Assembly (NCBI GenBank): GCA_015488215.1
Contig: WFOE01000076.1
Location: 1-35,775 of the forward strand
Source of the DNA: Planctomycetales bacterium
GTDB lineage: Bacteria; Planctomycetota; Planctomycetia; Pirellulales; S012-138
Length of the DNA stretch: 35,775 nucleotides
Direction of reading: 5' to 3'
Both the position numbers and the translations under genes were made by a program. Positions 20,502 through 28,709 of the stretch are shown here, piece after piece. Positions within the stretch are counted from its first letter, which is position 1. The number at the start of each line of letters is the position of its first letter. The notes below the pieces were generated by a model, which was not told where the DNA came from, searched no databases, and saw nothing but the letters and a program-made list of their open reading frames with translations.

Positions 20502-22349
20502 ATGAGTTTCCCGCGGCGCGTGCTGGCCCTGCTGTGCGACGGTTTCCAGGTGGAAGCCGCGTTGCTGCTGCGCCGCAAGGGAGCCTGGCACGTGGAAGCC
20601 TCGCTGCGCCTGCCGTGGAACTTTTCGCCCGAGGAACTGCTGGCCCGGGCCGAAGAGCTGGACCCCCGGCACACCGCGGCCGTGGTGGTTGCCGTGCCCG
20701 AAGCCGTGCTGGCCCAGGTGGCCCTGCCCGTCCCACCCGGAGGGGCCGAATCGCCGCTCCCGCAAACCACCTGGCAAAGGCTGCTGCCTCTTGCAGGGAG
20801 AGGTGCCGCCGACGCCTCGCCCGGGCAGGAAGCAGCTCAGAAGCATCTGCTTACCCGAGAGGAAATGGAACAGTTGCTCTCCTGGGAGCTTGGCCCCCTG
20901 GTGGCTCAAGCGAGCCGGGGGCCGACGCTGCCGGAAGCCCTCTGGGGTTTGGGACTACTTGCCGAGGAAGCCCCTTTCGCCCAGTTGGCCGAAGGCTCTC
21001 CTGGAACCAGTTCCGCTTCCCCGGCCGGGGAGGAGCTGCTGCAACACCTGGTGGCCACCGGGCGGCTGGAGCCGGATCGGGCCGAACAGTTGCGGCAGTG
21101 GGTAGCCGGCCATCCCGGCCCTCCGGCCGAAGAAGCACTGGTGTGCCGCTACGTACCCTGGCAGGACGCCTCGGCCCGGGCTGCTTCTTCGGCCGAGGAG
21201 CTTGCTCAGGGGGAAGTTTTCCCCTGGCTTGTAACCGCCGCCCCGGCGGCAATCGTGGACCGCTGGCAGCAAGCCGTGGAAGCCACCGGCCGGGAGTTCC
21301 TGGGACTGGTGCCGCTGTGCTGTTGTGCCTGGGCCGCGGTGCAGGAGGGCCCCTTGGCCGAGCAACCTTCGGCCGAAGTAGAGCTTGCCCTGCCGGGAAG
21401 GACGGTCCGCCTCCACTTCCAAAAGGGGACTCTCCAGCGGGTGGAAAACTTGCCCGGCCGGTTCGCCGAAACCGGCTCGTTTGGGACTGCGCCCGACTCG
21501 GCGGGACCGGCGGCGGAATCCTCTGTGCAAACACCGGCTCGGCTGCGCTTCGGTCCGTTGGCTTTGGCCCGAGGGAGCCACGAGGAACCGGGAGAGCTTT
21601 CCCCCCGGCAGATGCTCCATGGCCTGGTGGCCTGGGCCGCGGGTACTGACCCCGAGGCGCAGACCCTGTCCCCCCTGCGGCGGCCGGTCCCCTGGGTTCC
21701 GCCCTGGCAGCGCCCGCGGTGGATTGCGGCTGCTTGCGTGGGAGCATGGCTGCTGGTGTTGCTGGGGCTGGAGCTGCCGCTTCGGGCCCGGTTGCATCAG
21801 GCGCGGCAGCACGAAGCCGCACTTCGCCATCAGGTCGAACGGCTCGAAGAAGCCAAAGAGCGGGAAGAAGCCCGACTCGCCCGGCTCAAACGCCTGCAAC
21901 AAAAGCGCAACCAGTTGCAAAAGGAGCTGCAGCTTCAACAGCAAACGGTGGCCCGGGTGCAAGCGGTTTTCCACTTGCGGCGGCGCCGCGTGCCCGAGCT
22001 GCTGGAGCGCTTGCGGCAGATTGTTCCTGCGGAACTGGTACTCGACGCCTTGCACTGGGACGCCCGCGACCGGCTCACCTTGCAAGGATGGGCCACGGGC
22101 GCGGAAGTCGTGCGGCAGTTCGAAGCCCGGGTGCTGGAACACCTGAGCGACGCAGCCCCGGCGGTGCTCGACGACGTGCTGGAGCAAGCCCCCGGCCCGG
22201 GCGGCGTGCCCGGGGTGCGGTTTTCGTTTGTGGTGGCGCTAGACCTGGCGCAAATCCCGCCGGAGCCGGTCGCCTCGAACACGGCCAAGCCCCCGGCCGG
22301 GGTTTCCCGGGAACTGGCCACGCACGCCCCAAGGGGGACAGCCCCTTAG
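20502..22349 (+). CDS. GspL-like assembly protein (PilM-PilN fusion)
   Basis: The 615-residue protein has the architecture of GspL: a cytoplasmic actin-like part, one membrane helix, a coiled coil and a small periplasmic fold. Residues 1-330 begin with a strand pattern like PilM (VLALLCDGFQVEAALLL) and are strongly enriched in Ala, Glu and Gly. The membrane helix starts near Trp407 (WIAAACVGAWLLVLLGLEL). Residues about 430-485 form a Glu/Arg/Gln-rich coiled coil. The segment after 490 (RRVPELLERLRQIVPAELVLDALHW) matches the start of the PilN ferredoxin-like domain, ending with a Pro-rich tail. In type IV pili PilM and PilN are separate; in type II secretion GspL combines them and recruits the GspE ATPase. 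Gene order with a PilO/GspM-like gene next supports this. The actin-like ATP-binding motifs are degenerate. Confidence 0.82.
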   Translation: MSFPRRVLALLCDGFQVEAALLLRRKGAWHVEASLRLPWNFSPEELLARAEELDPRHTAAVVVAVPEAVLAQVALPVPPGGAESPLPQTTWQRLLPLAGRGAADASPGQEAAQKHLLTREEMEQLLSWELGPLVAQASRGPTLPEALWGLGLLAEEAPFAQLAEGSPGTSSASPAGEELLQHLVATGRLEPDRAEQLRQWVAGHPGPPAEEALVCRYVPWQDASARAASSAEELAQGEVFPWLVTAAPAAIVDRWQQAVEATGREFLGLVPLCCCAWAAVQEGPLAEQPSAEVELALPGRTVRLHFQKGTLQRVENLPGRFAETGSFGTAPDSAGPAAESSVQTPARLRFGPLALARGSHEEPGELSPRQMLHGLVAWAAGTDPEAQTLSPLRRPVPWVPPWQRPRWIAAACVGAWLLVLLGLELPLRARLHQARQHEAALRHQVERLEEAKEREEARLARLKRLQQKRNQLQKELQLQQQTVARVQAVFHLRRRRVPELLERLRQIVPAELVLDALHWDARDRLTLQGWATGAEVVRQFEARVLEHLSDAAPAVLDDVLEQAPGPGGVPGVRFSFVVALDLAQIPPEPVASNTAKPPAGVSRELATHAPRGTAP

Positions 22350-22365
22350 CGAAGAGACGCTTGCG

Positions 22366-23082
22366 ATGAAACAGCTTACGCTGCGCGAACGGGTGCTGGT
22401 GCTCAATCTGGTCCTGGCCGTGGTTTGGGCCGGATATTTTCTGCTGCGCTATCGCCGCGGCCGGGCCGAAGTGGACCAACGGGAGCGGCAAGCCGCGGCG
22501 CTGGAAAAGCAAAAGACCAAGCTCACCGCCGACCTGGCCGCCCTCCAACGCCAGGATGCCGGAAACCCGGACGCGGCCACCTTGCAGCGGGAGCTACGGC
22601 AACTCGAACAGAAACTGGCCCGGGTCCAAGAAATCCTGGCCCAATGGCACAAGGCCCTGGATGCCTCTGCCCGAGTGGGGCAAGTGCAGCAACTCAAGCT
22701 CCGCTTTGCCCAGGCTGCCCGGGAGGCGGGCTTACAGCTTGTGGGCTGGACCCCGTGGAAACCCAGCCGCACGGCGGCCCGCTCGGCCCCGGGAACGCAG
22801 CCTCGCCAGACCGCTTCTCCGCCGGGCCGCAGCAAGGGGAAGCCTGAGCCGAACCTTCCCGCGGCCGAACCGGAGCCGCTGCCGCAATGGTGCCGGAGCC
22901 AAGGGTGCCACCTATACCGGGTCAAACTGCGCGGCTCTTACGCCGGTGTGGTGCGGTTGCTCCGCCGATTGGAAACTTTCCCGCCTCAGGTGGTGACGTT
23001 GGAAGTTTCCCTGGCCCCACAGCAAAAACAGGCTCGCGCGAGCGTTTCGGCCTTGGAGATCGAGTTGCTAGTCTGTCTGTAG
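22366..23082 (+). CDS. PilO/GspM-like inner-membrane assembly protein
   Basis: A 238-residue bitopic protein: a short cytoplasmic start (MKQLTLRERVLVLN), a membrane helix (LVLAVVWAGYFLLRY), a coiled coil at about 32-105, and a C-terminal segment that ends with a strand-helix pattern (YRVKLRGSYAGVVRLLRRLETFP) typical of the PilO/GspM ferredoxin-like domain. A Pro/Ser-rich linker at about 130-175 separates them. It would pair with the GspL-like protein encoded 16 bases upstream and form the inner-membrane alignment complex. Two cysteines at about 180-186 (WCRSQGCH) could form a disulfide in the periplasm. Assignment rests on size, topology and position as much as on sequence. Confidence 0.75.
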   Translation: MKQLTLRERVLVLNLVLAVVWAGYFLLRYRRGRAEVDQRERQAAALEKQKTKLTADLAALQRQDAGNPDAATLQRELRQLEQKLARVQEILAQWHKALDASARVGQVQQLKLRFAQAAREAGLQLVGWTPWKPSRTAARSAPGTQPRQTASPPGRSKGKPEPNLPAAEPEPLPQWCRSQGCHLYRVKLRGSYAGVVRLLRRLETFPPQVVTLEVSLAPQQKQARASVSALEIELLVCL

Positions 23083-23153
23083 GTTCTCCGCTGTCACCGT
23101 GGAGCGGCTGCCGGTTTCCGGACGATTTCCCGCCAGAAAAGCACCCCCCATTG

Positions 23154-24263
23154 ATGAGCCAACTCCAAGGGCTACCCCTGTTGGAACACCTGCTTGGCCG
23201 GTGCATCGAGCTTGGTGCGTCGGACTTGCACCTGACGCACGACTGCCCTCCCCACGTGCGGATTGACGGCGTGTTGCAGCCGCTTCCGGACGCGGAGCCG
23301 CTTTCGGCCCAGCAGACCGCCAGCGTGGCCCAGGGCCTGATGAATCCCCGGCAGCAGGAAGTGTTCGCCCAACGCCATACGCTCGACCTGGCCCATTCCC
23401 TGGGCGAAGTGCGGTTTCGGATCAACGTGTTCCGCCAACAGGGACAGGTGGCCCTGGCCATCCGGCGGCTGGAAAACGTGTTTCGCACGCTGGAAGAACT
23501 GCTGCTGCCCAAACAACTGGAAGAACTGAGCCGTTTGCGCGACGGGCTGGTGTTGATTACCGGTCCCACCGGCAGCGGCAAGACCACCACGCTGGCCACG
23601 CTCATCCACCAGATCAATCAGCATCGGGCCTGCCATATCATCACGGTGGAAGACCCGTTGGAATACCTGCACCGCAACATCAAATCGCTGGTTCACCAGC
23701 GGGAACTCTACACGGACGTGCCCTCGTTCGCCGAAGCGGTCCGCTCCGCCCTGCGCGAAGACCCAGACGTCATCCTGGTGGGCGAGATGCGCGACCTGGA
23801 AACCATGCGGGCGGCCATCACCGCGGCCGAAACTGGCCATCTGGTCTTTTCCACGCTGCATACCGGCGATGCGGTCGGAGCCCTGGACCGGATTATCGGC
23901 GTGTTTCCGGCCGACGAACAGCAGTCGGTGCGGCAGCAGCTTTCGATGGTGCTGCGGGCCGTGGTGGCCCAACGCCTACTGCCTCGCCGGGATCGGCCCG
24001 GGCGGGTGCCCGTGGTCGAGCTGCTCCGGGTCACTACCGGCGTGGCCCACTTGATCCGCACCGGCAAGCCGCAGCAGATCTACGCGGCCATCGAAACCGG
24101 CGCCGGCCAGGGGATGCAAACGCTGGAAGCGGCCCTGGCCCAGGTAATCCACCAGGGGTTGGTCGAACCGCCCGCGGCAATGGCCCTGGCCCGGGATCCG
24201 CAACTGGTCCAAAGTCGCCTGCGCCTGCTGGCCCAACAGGCAGGCCGGGCAGGAGGGAACTGA
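23154..24263 (+). CDS. pilT: PilT-type retraction ATPase
   Basis: A 369-residue hexameric secretion ATPase of the PilT group, which disassembles type IV pili to retract them. Visible are the N-terminal ASDLHLTHDCPPHVRIDG segment, Walker A GPTGSGKT at 137-144, the Asp box VEDPLEYLH, Walker B DPDVILVGEMRD, and the AETGHLVFSTLHTGDA His box, which is the PilT-specific form. It lacks the N-terminal domain and the zinc cysteines found in PilB/GspE. The start at ATG 23154 has no strong Shine-Dalgarno; the reading frame extends upstream over the PilO-like gene but without family similarity. The stop overlaps the next start (TGATG). A retraction ATPase points to a dynamic pilus rather than a pure type II secretion system. 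Confidence 0.93.
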   Translation: MSQLQGLPLLEHLLGRCIELGASDLHLTHDCPPHVRIDGVLQPLPDAEPLSAQQTASVAQGLMNPRQQEVFAQRHTLDLAHSLGEVRFRINVFRQQGQVALAIRRLENVFRTLEELLLPKQLEELSRLRDGLVLITGPTGSGKTTTLATLIHQINQHRACHIITVEDPLEYLHRNIKSLVHQRELYTDVPSFAEAVRSALREDPDVILVGEMRDLETMRAAITAAETGHLVFSTLHTGDAVGALDRIIGVFPADEQQSVRQQLSMVLRAVVAQRLLPRRDRPGRVPVVELLRVTTGVAHLIRTGKPQQIYAAIETGAGQGMQTLEAALAQVIHQGLVEPPAAMALARDPQLVQSRLRLLAQQAGRAGGN

Positions 24264-25882
24264 TGCCGCTTGCCCCGGAAACGCTGCTCCAGGCCGGCCT
24301 GGCCGCCGGGCTGTTCACCGCCGAGCAGCTCCGGCGCTGGCAACGGCAAGCCCGGCAAAAACGCCAGGCGGTGCTCGACTACGTAACCGCCCAGGGCCGA
24401 TTTCCGCTGGCTGCTTTGTATCGGGCGGTGGCCCAGCAGCGAGGGCTGCCGTTCGTGGACGTGAACACCGCCCGAGTCGATGCCCGGCTCTGGGGGCGGA
24501 TGCCCGCGGCGTTGCGGGCCCGAGGCAGTGTCGTCCCGCTCTACCAGGAAAACGGCACGCTCCACGTGGCCACGACCGATCCGGACGACCAAGCCACGCT
24601 GGATCGGTTGGGTCAACTGTTCGGCTGCCGCCTGCGGGTCCATCTGGCCGACCCGGAAGCGGTCCGCCGCCTGGGCGCCCGGTCGCTTCAGGGAGCGGGC
24701 CAGGTGGAAGCCGGAGCCGCTTCGGCCACCGGGGCGGTCGAGCTGATGGACGAAGTAATCCAGCAGGCGTTCCTCCACCGGGCTTCCGACGTGCACGTGG
24801 AACCCACGGCCCAGGGCTACCAGATTCGCTTCCGCATCGACGGGCATTTGCAGCCGTTTCTGGTGGACCTGGATCGCACGACGGGAGTGAGTCTGACCAC
24901 GCGGGTGAAAGTGCTGGCCGGGTTGGACATCGCCCAGCAACGTGCCCCTCAGGACGGACGCTTCAGCTACCAACCGCCGGGACGCGACGACGTGACGCTG
25001 GACATCCGCGTGGCCACGATTCCCACCCGCTGGGGCGAACGGGCCACGCTGCGGCTGCTCGGCTGCGAAACGGTCCAACTGCGGCTGGAAGCCCTGGGCT
25101 TTGCGGACGAAGACCTGGAGCAGTTCCGCCGGGCGATTCGGGCGCCACACGGCATGGTGCTGCTGACCGGACCGACCGGCAGCGGCAAAACCACCACGCT
25201 CTATGCGGCCATGAGCGAGCTGGACCGCACGCGGCGAAACATCCTCACGGTGGAAGACCCCATCGAATACCTGCTGCCCGGCGTGTCGCAGATCCAGGTG
25301 GATGGACAACTGGTCACGTTCGCTTCGGCCCTGCGGAGCCTGTTGCGGCACGACCCGGACGTCATCATGGTGGGCGAGATTCGCGACCTGGAAACGGCCG
25401 ACGTGGCCATCAAGGCGGCCATGACCGGGCATTTAATCTTTTCCACGCTGCACACCAACTCGGCCCTGGGAGCCGTGACGCGGCTGGTGGATATCGGCTG
25501 TGCTCCGTACCTGGTGGCCAGCACGTTGCAGGTGGTGGTGGCCCAACGGCTGGTCCGTCGGCTTTGTTCCCGTTGCCGCCGCCGGCGTCGCGTTACCCCG
25601 GCCGAAGCCGAGCTGTTGCAGGTGGAACCGGAAACCGAAATCTACGAACCGGCCCCCGGCGGCTGTGCGGCATGCCTGGGCAGCGGCTACTTCGGCCGCC
25701 TGGGACTGTTCGAGCCGCTGTGGATTACCCCCGAGCTGCGCCGTCTGGTGGCCCAGGGAGCCAACCAGACCCAGTTGGAACAACACTTACGCGGCAAATA
25801 CAAGACATTGCGCCAGGACGGACTGGCCAAGGTGCTGCAAGGACTCACCACCGTGGCCGAAGTGGTGCAAGCCACGGTGTGA
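24263..25882 (+). CDS. PilB/GspE-type assembly ATPase
   Basis: A 539-residue ATPase that powers pilus or pseudopilus extension. The N-terminal domain (about 1-145) is of the GspE N-terminal/MshEN type, with LAALYRAVAQQRGLPFVDV. The central part has ASDVHVEPTAQGYQIRFRIDG (two separate pieces), Walker A GPTGSGKT at 303-310, VEDPIEYLLPG, Walker B DPDVIMVGEIRD and TGHLIFSTLHTNSA. The tetracysteine zinc site is complete: Cys435, Cys438, Cys468, Cys471. AGGAGG lies 6 bases before the ATG, which overlaps the pilT stop. The PilC/GspF partner gene follows only after a 643-base repeat-filled gap. PilB and GspE cannot be separated by sequence alone. Confidence 0.94.
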   Translation: MPLAPETLLQAGLAAGLFTAEQLRRWQRQARQKRQAVLDYVTAQGRFPLAALYRAVAQQRGLPFVDVNTARVDARLWGRMPAALRARGSVVPLYQENGTLHVATTDPDDQATLDRLGQLFGCRLRVHLADPEAVRRLGARSLQGAGQVEAGAASATGAVELMDEVIQQAFLHRASDVHVEPTAQGYQIRFRIDGHLQPFLVDLDRTTGVSLTTRVKVLAGLDIAQQRAPQDGRFSYQPPGRDDVTLDIRVATIPTRWGERATLRLLGCETVQLRLEALGFADEDLEQFRRAIRAPHGMVLLTGPTGSGKTTTLYAAMSELDRTRRNILTVEDPIEYLLPGVSQIQVDGQLVTFASALRSLLRHDPDVIMVGEIRDLETADVAIKAAMTGHLIFSTLHTNSALGAVTRLVDIGCAPYLVASTLQVVVAQRLVRRLCSRCRRRRRVTPAEAELLQVEPETEIYEPAPGGCAACLGSGYFGRLGLFEPLWITPELRRLVAQGANQTQLEQHLRGKYKTLRQDGLAKVLQGLTTVAEVVQATV

Positions 25883-25998
25883 AAAACGGCAAGCGGCTTC
25901 CGCCGGTGCTGCCGCACCGGTGGGTCTTGCGTCTTGGGTCTTGAGCAGGGAGCTTCCGCACCAGAGGGCGTGGAGGCTTGGAGGCGTGGGGGGATGGG

Positions 25999-26080
25999 GG
26001 GAGCTTCCGCTCCGGTGCAAGAACAAGCGCCGACTCGTGCAAACGACAAACGGCGAGCCCCGAGCTTTAGCTCGGGGAGG
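25999..26080 (+). repeat. 82-bp composite repeat, copy 1
   Basis: The unit has a small hairpin GGAGC-TTCC-GCTCC, then a spacer of about 38 bases containing AAGAACAAGCGCCGACTCG, then one 28-bp palindrome. It recurs 335 bases downstream with one mismatch (C at 26046 against T). Confidence 0.85.
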
Positions 26081-26333
26081 AAAACACCAGCAAGTGTCTT
26101 CCACCGGTCCTCCCCGGACTGAAGTCCGGGGCTCGCCGAAGAATACGAACACAACCAACAGCGAGCCGGGAGCGTCAGCTCCCGGAGCCCAAAAGAAAAA
26201 GCAATCGTTGGTATACTCGCCACTCCGCGAGTTGACACTCGCGGCTCGCTGGATACACGACAATGTGCCGGATTCTCGCACTCGGCGAGCCGCCGACTTT
26301 AGTCGGCGGAGGACGGCACGGCCGCCAGCGACT

Positions 26334-26415
26334 GGGAGCTTCCGCTCCGGTGCAAGAACAAGCGCCGACTCGTGCAAACGATAAACGGCGAGCCCCGAGC
26401 TTTAGCTCGGGGAGG
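26334..26415 (+). repeat. 82-bp composite repeat, copy 2
   Basis: This is a direct repeat of 25999-26080 with 81 of 82 positions identical. Degenerate relatives with the same order occur at 18954-19025 and 33147-33220. Confidence 0.85.
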
Positions 26416-26525
26416 CAGTTCCAGCCGTCGGCCACTGGGAGCTGACCCAACGCCGCTTTGAAACCAGATGACCAGAGGCAAACGCCGAGCTTCCAAATAC
26501 ACGTTCGACCCCAGGAAACGGTCCC

Positions 26526-27773
26526 ATGCCTGCTTTTCAATACACCGTGCTTGCCCCCGGCCAGGGGCGCCGCCAGGGAACGCTGGAAGCGGCCGACGCC
26601 GCCAGCGCCGCAGCCTCGCTGCGCACGCAAGGGTTGTTCGTCCTACGTCTGGTGCCCCAGCAGCAGGCGCAGGAAGAGCCCGCCCTGCTCCATCGGCCTG
26701 TGGAACCGCTTGCCTGGCTGCGGCACCTGAAGCGGTCGCAGCGCACGCTGCGGACCCAGGAACGCATCTTCCTGCTGGAACAGCTTGCGCTGATGCTCCG
26801 TTCCGGGCTGACGCTGGTGCAGGCGCTGGAAGCGGCCGCTGCCGAAAGCCAACGACCCGCGGTCAAACAGGCCCTGCGGCGCGTGGCCGAACAGTTGCAG
26901 CAAGGGCGGCAGTTTTCCCAGGCGTTGGCTTCCGCGCCGGGCTTGGTGCCCCCGTTTGTGGTCCAACTGGTGCAAAGCGGCGAAGTAACCGGACAGTTGG
27001 AACATGTGCTGGCCCAGTCGGCCGAATACTTGCGCCGCCAGGCGATGCTGCGCGGGCGGTTGGCTTCGGCCCTGGTCTATCCGGCCGTGGTGGTGTTGGT
27101 GGCTGTGGCCGTGGCTGCGTTCCTGGTACTGAAGGTGATTCCCAAGTTCGCCACCTTCTTTGCCCGGCGGGGGGCGGCTCTGCCCTGGGCCACGCAGTTG
27201 CTGGTGGACCTTTCCGGGTGGATTTCCCGCTACGGGCTCGTGCTGTTGGCCGGACTGGTCGTTTTGCTGCTGGGGTTCCTGGTCCTGCGGAGCACCGATT
27301 GGGGGCGGCTGCGGTGGCACCGCTTGCTGTTGCGGTTGCCGGTCCTTGGCCCCGTGCTCACCACGGCCGCCATGAGCCAGTTGACCCAGACGCTAGGCAT
27401 GCTGCTCCACTCGGGAATGAACTTGCTGGAAGCCCTGCGAATCACCGCCGGGGTGATTGGCAACCGGGCGGTGCGACAGCAGGTGGAACAAGCCGCCCAG
27501 GGCGTGCTCGAAGGCGGCTCCCTGGCCCAATCGCTTCGCGGCCGACCGGTCCCGGAACTGGTGCCGCGGATGGTGGCCGTGGGGGAACGGACCGGCTCGT
27601 TGGAAGAAGTGTTGGAAGAACTGGGCCGGTTCTACGACGAACAACTGCAAAACCACGTCCGCCGCCTTAGCGCCATGGTGGAACCGGTGCTCATTCTGGT
27701 GGTAGGCTTGCTGGTAGGGTTCGTTTACTTCGCTTTCTTCCAGGCGGTAATCCAGATGGGAGCCATCCGTTGA
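26526..27773 (+). CDS. PilC/GspF-type platform protein
   Basis: A 415-residue inner-membrane platform protein that couples the ATPase to pilin insertion. The N-terminal segment (MPAFQYTVLAPGQGRRQGTLEA) is typical for the family. Two homologous cytoplasmic GspF domains follow, about 70-190 (ILLEQLALMLRSGLTLVQALE, in two pieces, with GEVTGQLEHVL) and about 275-395 (LTQTLGMLLHSGMNLLEAL with GERTGSLEEVLEELG). Membrane segments: VVVLVAVAVAAFLVL, LVLLAGLVVLLLGFLVL and LILVVGLLVGFVYFAFF. AGGA lies about 9 bases before the ATG. It begins immediately after repeat cluster B, and the PilP-like gene begins near its stop. All expected parts are intact. Confidence 0.94.
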   Translation: MPAFQYTVLAPGQGRRQGTLEAADAASAAASLRTQGLFVLRLVPQQQAQEEPALLHRPVEPLAWLRHLKRSQRTLRTQERIFLLEQLALMLRSGLTLVQALEAAAAESQRPAVKQALRRVAEQLQQGRQFSQALASAPGLVPPFVVQLVQSGEVTGQLEHVLAQSAEYLRRQAMLRGRLASALVYPAVVVLVAVAVAAFLVLKVIPKFATFFARRGAALPWATQLLVDLSGWISRYGLVLLAGLVVLLLGFLVLRSTDWGRLRWHRLLLRLPVLGPVLTTAAMSQLTQTLGMLLHSGMNLLEALRITAGVIGNRAVRQQVEQAAQGVLEGGSLAQSLRGRPVPELVPRMVAVGERTGSLEEVLEELGRFYDEQLQNHVRRLSAMVEPVLILVVGLLVGFVYFAFFQAVIQMGAIR

Positions 27774-27805
27774 AGTCGGTTTCCTCTAGCGCGGGAAGGC
27801 AGCCT

Positions 27806-28321
27806 GTGAATCCGACACAAAACACCCTGGCACGATGGGCCGGCTGGACGATGCTGCTAGCGGCGCTTTCGCCTCCGGTGCTCAAAGCCCAGCAGCCCGA
27901 GACGACCAAGCCGTCTGCAAGCAGCCAGGCGGACCGGGAACAAAAGGCCGGCCCCCTCATGGCGAAAGAGCCTCGAAACGACAAACAATCCTCGCGGCCG
28001 ATCCCCGCCGGGAAAAAACCTTCCGAGCCGCTTGAGCGCGGCCGGGACCCCTTCACTCTGGACCCGGCTCTGGCTGCCGCCGCGGCGCGGCAGGGGAAGT
28101 TGCTGCCTCCCGTGGTGCTTCGCGGCTGGCTGGAATCAGTCCAAGGGGCGCGGATCGCCCTGCTGCAAGTGGGCAACGAGGTGCCGTTGCTTGTGCGTCC
28201 AGGGGACCGGTTCACGCTGCGGCACCAGGGGCGCCGATGGCCGGTGGTCGTGCAGCGGATCGATCCCGGGACGGTGGTCTTGCAATTGCAACCCCAAGGG
28301 CCGGTTTTGACCGTCCGCTAA
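27806..28321 (+). CDS. PilP/GspC-like exported small protein
   Basis: I choose GTG 27806 because GGAAGG stands 6 bases upstream; a TTG at 27770 overlapping the PilC-like stop is an alternative with no such site. The 171-residue product has an N-terminal hydrophobic segment (WAGWTMLLAALSPPVL) that is a signal peptide or anchor. A hydrophilic Pro/Lys/Ser-rich linker follows, then GRDPF and a small beta domain (LRGWLESVQGARIALLQVG, LLVRPGDRFTLRHQG, VVVQRIDPGTVVLQL). This order, with a DPF motif and a domain about 80 residues long, is that of PilP and the homology region of GspC, which connect the inner-membrane complex to the secretin. No secretin gene follows. Similarity is structural rather than strong in residues. 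Confidence 0.72.
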   Translation: MNPTQNTLARWAGWTMLLAALSPPVLKAQQPETTKPSASSQADREQKAGPLMAKEPRNDKQSSRPIPAGKKPSEPLERGRDPFTLDPALAAAAARQGKLLPPVVLRGWLESVQGARIALLQVGNEVPLLVRPGDRFTLRHQGRRWPVVVQRIDPGTVVLQLQPQGPVLTVR

Positions 28322-28709
28322 GGGGTGTGGCCAATCGGCGCAGGAGCAAGTGCCCCAGGCAGGAAGAGAATCGGGAATCTGTTCCCAGGCTGCAACGAAC
28401 CAATGGGCTGATCGGGGTTGTGGCCAGGCTTTTCCGGAAAAAGCAACCAGGTTGCCGAATCGGGCCATTTTGCAGAGATTTTTCCCGGATTGCCCAGTCC
28501 TCTACTTCGACAAGCAAGATTGAAAACAAATTGGCCCCGGGTAAGAAAGCAGCAAAAGAAATTGAACCGATAAATGTCATTTGATACGATGTTAGCAGAT
28601 ATCAGCTCCTGGAGGCTTGTTGAAATGCCTCTGCGGTGCTAGCTTTCCTGCCCTCGGATTGCCTTCCTGCTATTTTCCCGCCTGAACCCAAGAGCAAGGA
28701 GAACGATCC
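28322..28709. other. Intergenic region before DUF1501 gene
   Basis: No gene is supported. The 388 bases become AT-rich after about 28510, where a promoter is found (28562-28590). AAGGAG at 28696-28701 is the ribosome binding site for the next gene. No clear terminator follows the PilP-like stop, though TTTTCCGG-AAAAAGC near 28430 forms a small imperfect hairpin. Confidence 0.5.
28562..28590 (+). promoter_or_regulatory. Sigma70-type promoter for the DUF1501 gene
   Basis: TTGAAC at 28562-28567 and TACGAT at 28585-28590 are 17 bases apart in a locally AT-rich stretch. The leader to the ATG at 28710 would be about 110 bases. Confidence 0.5.

Larger units (their letters stand above)
25883..26525. 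repeat. Palindromic repeat cluster B between pilB-like and pilC-like genes
   Basis: No gene is visible in these 643 bases. Six palindromes of the 28-bp family are present: forward at 26052-26079, 26161-26187, 26284-26311 and 26387-26414, inverted at 26110-26137 and 26223-26249. Arms are CCCCGAGC (first and last), CCCCGGAC, CCGGGAGC, CCGCGAGT and CCGCCGAC, each with a perfect partner; loops are TTCA, TTTA or GTCA. Upstream, 25923-25949 is a GTCTTG-rich heptamer run like that at 32962-32990, and 25965-26000 a GGCTTGGAGG / GGGGGGATGGGGGG tract like that of cluster A. The cluster lies inside an otherwise tightly packed operon. Confidence 0.88.

Noticed and set aside
25500-26384. Plus-strand frame running from the pilB-like gene into repeat cluster B
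   Set aside because: Its first part is a shifted frame of the ATPase and its second part translates repeats; similar repeat-derived frames appear in clusters A and C.
25883-26525. CRISPR array
   Set aside because: The repeats are palindromes of both orientations with variable stems and irregular spacing; there are no uniform spacers and no cas genes.
26468-27670. 400-codon plus-strand frame overlapping the PilC/GspF-like gene
   Set aside because: It is the shifted frame of a clear GspF-family protein, with Gly/Arg/Ala-rich noise composition.
28237-28584. 115-codon plus-strand frame after the PilP-like gene
   Set aside because: It starts inside the PilP-like gene in another frame, has no ribosome binding site, and ends in the AT-rich promoter region.
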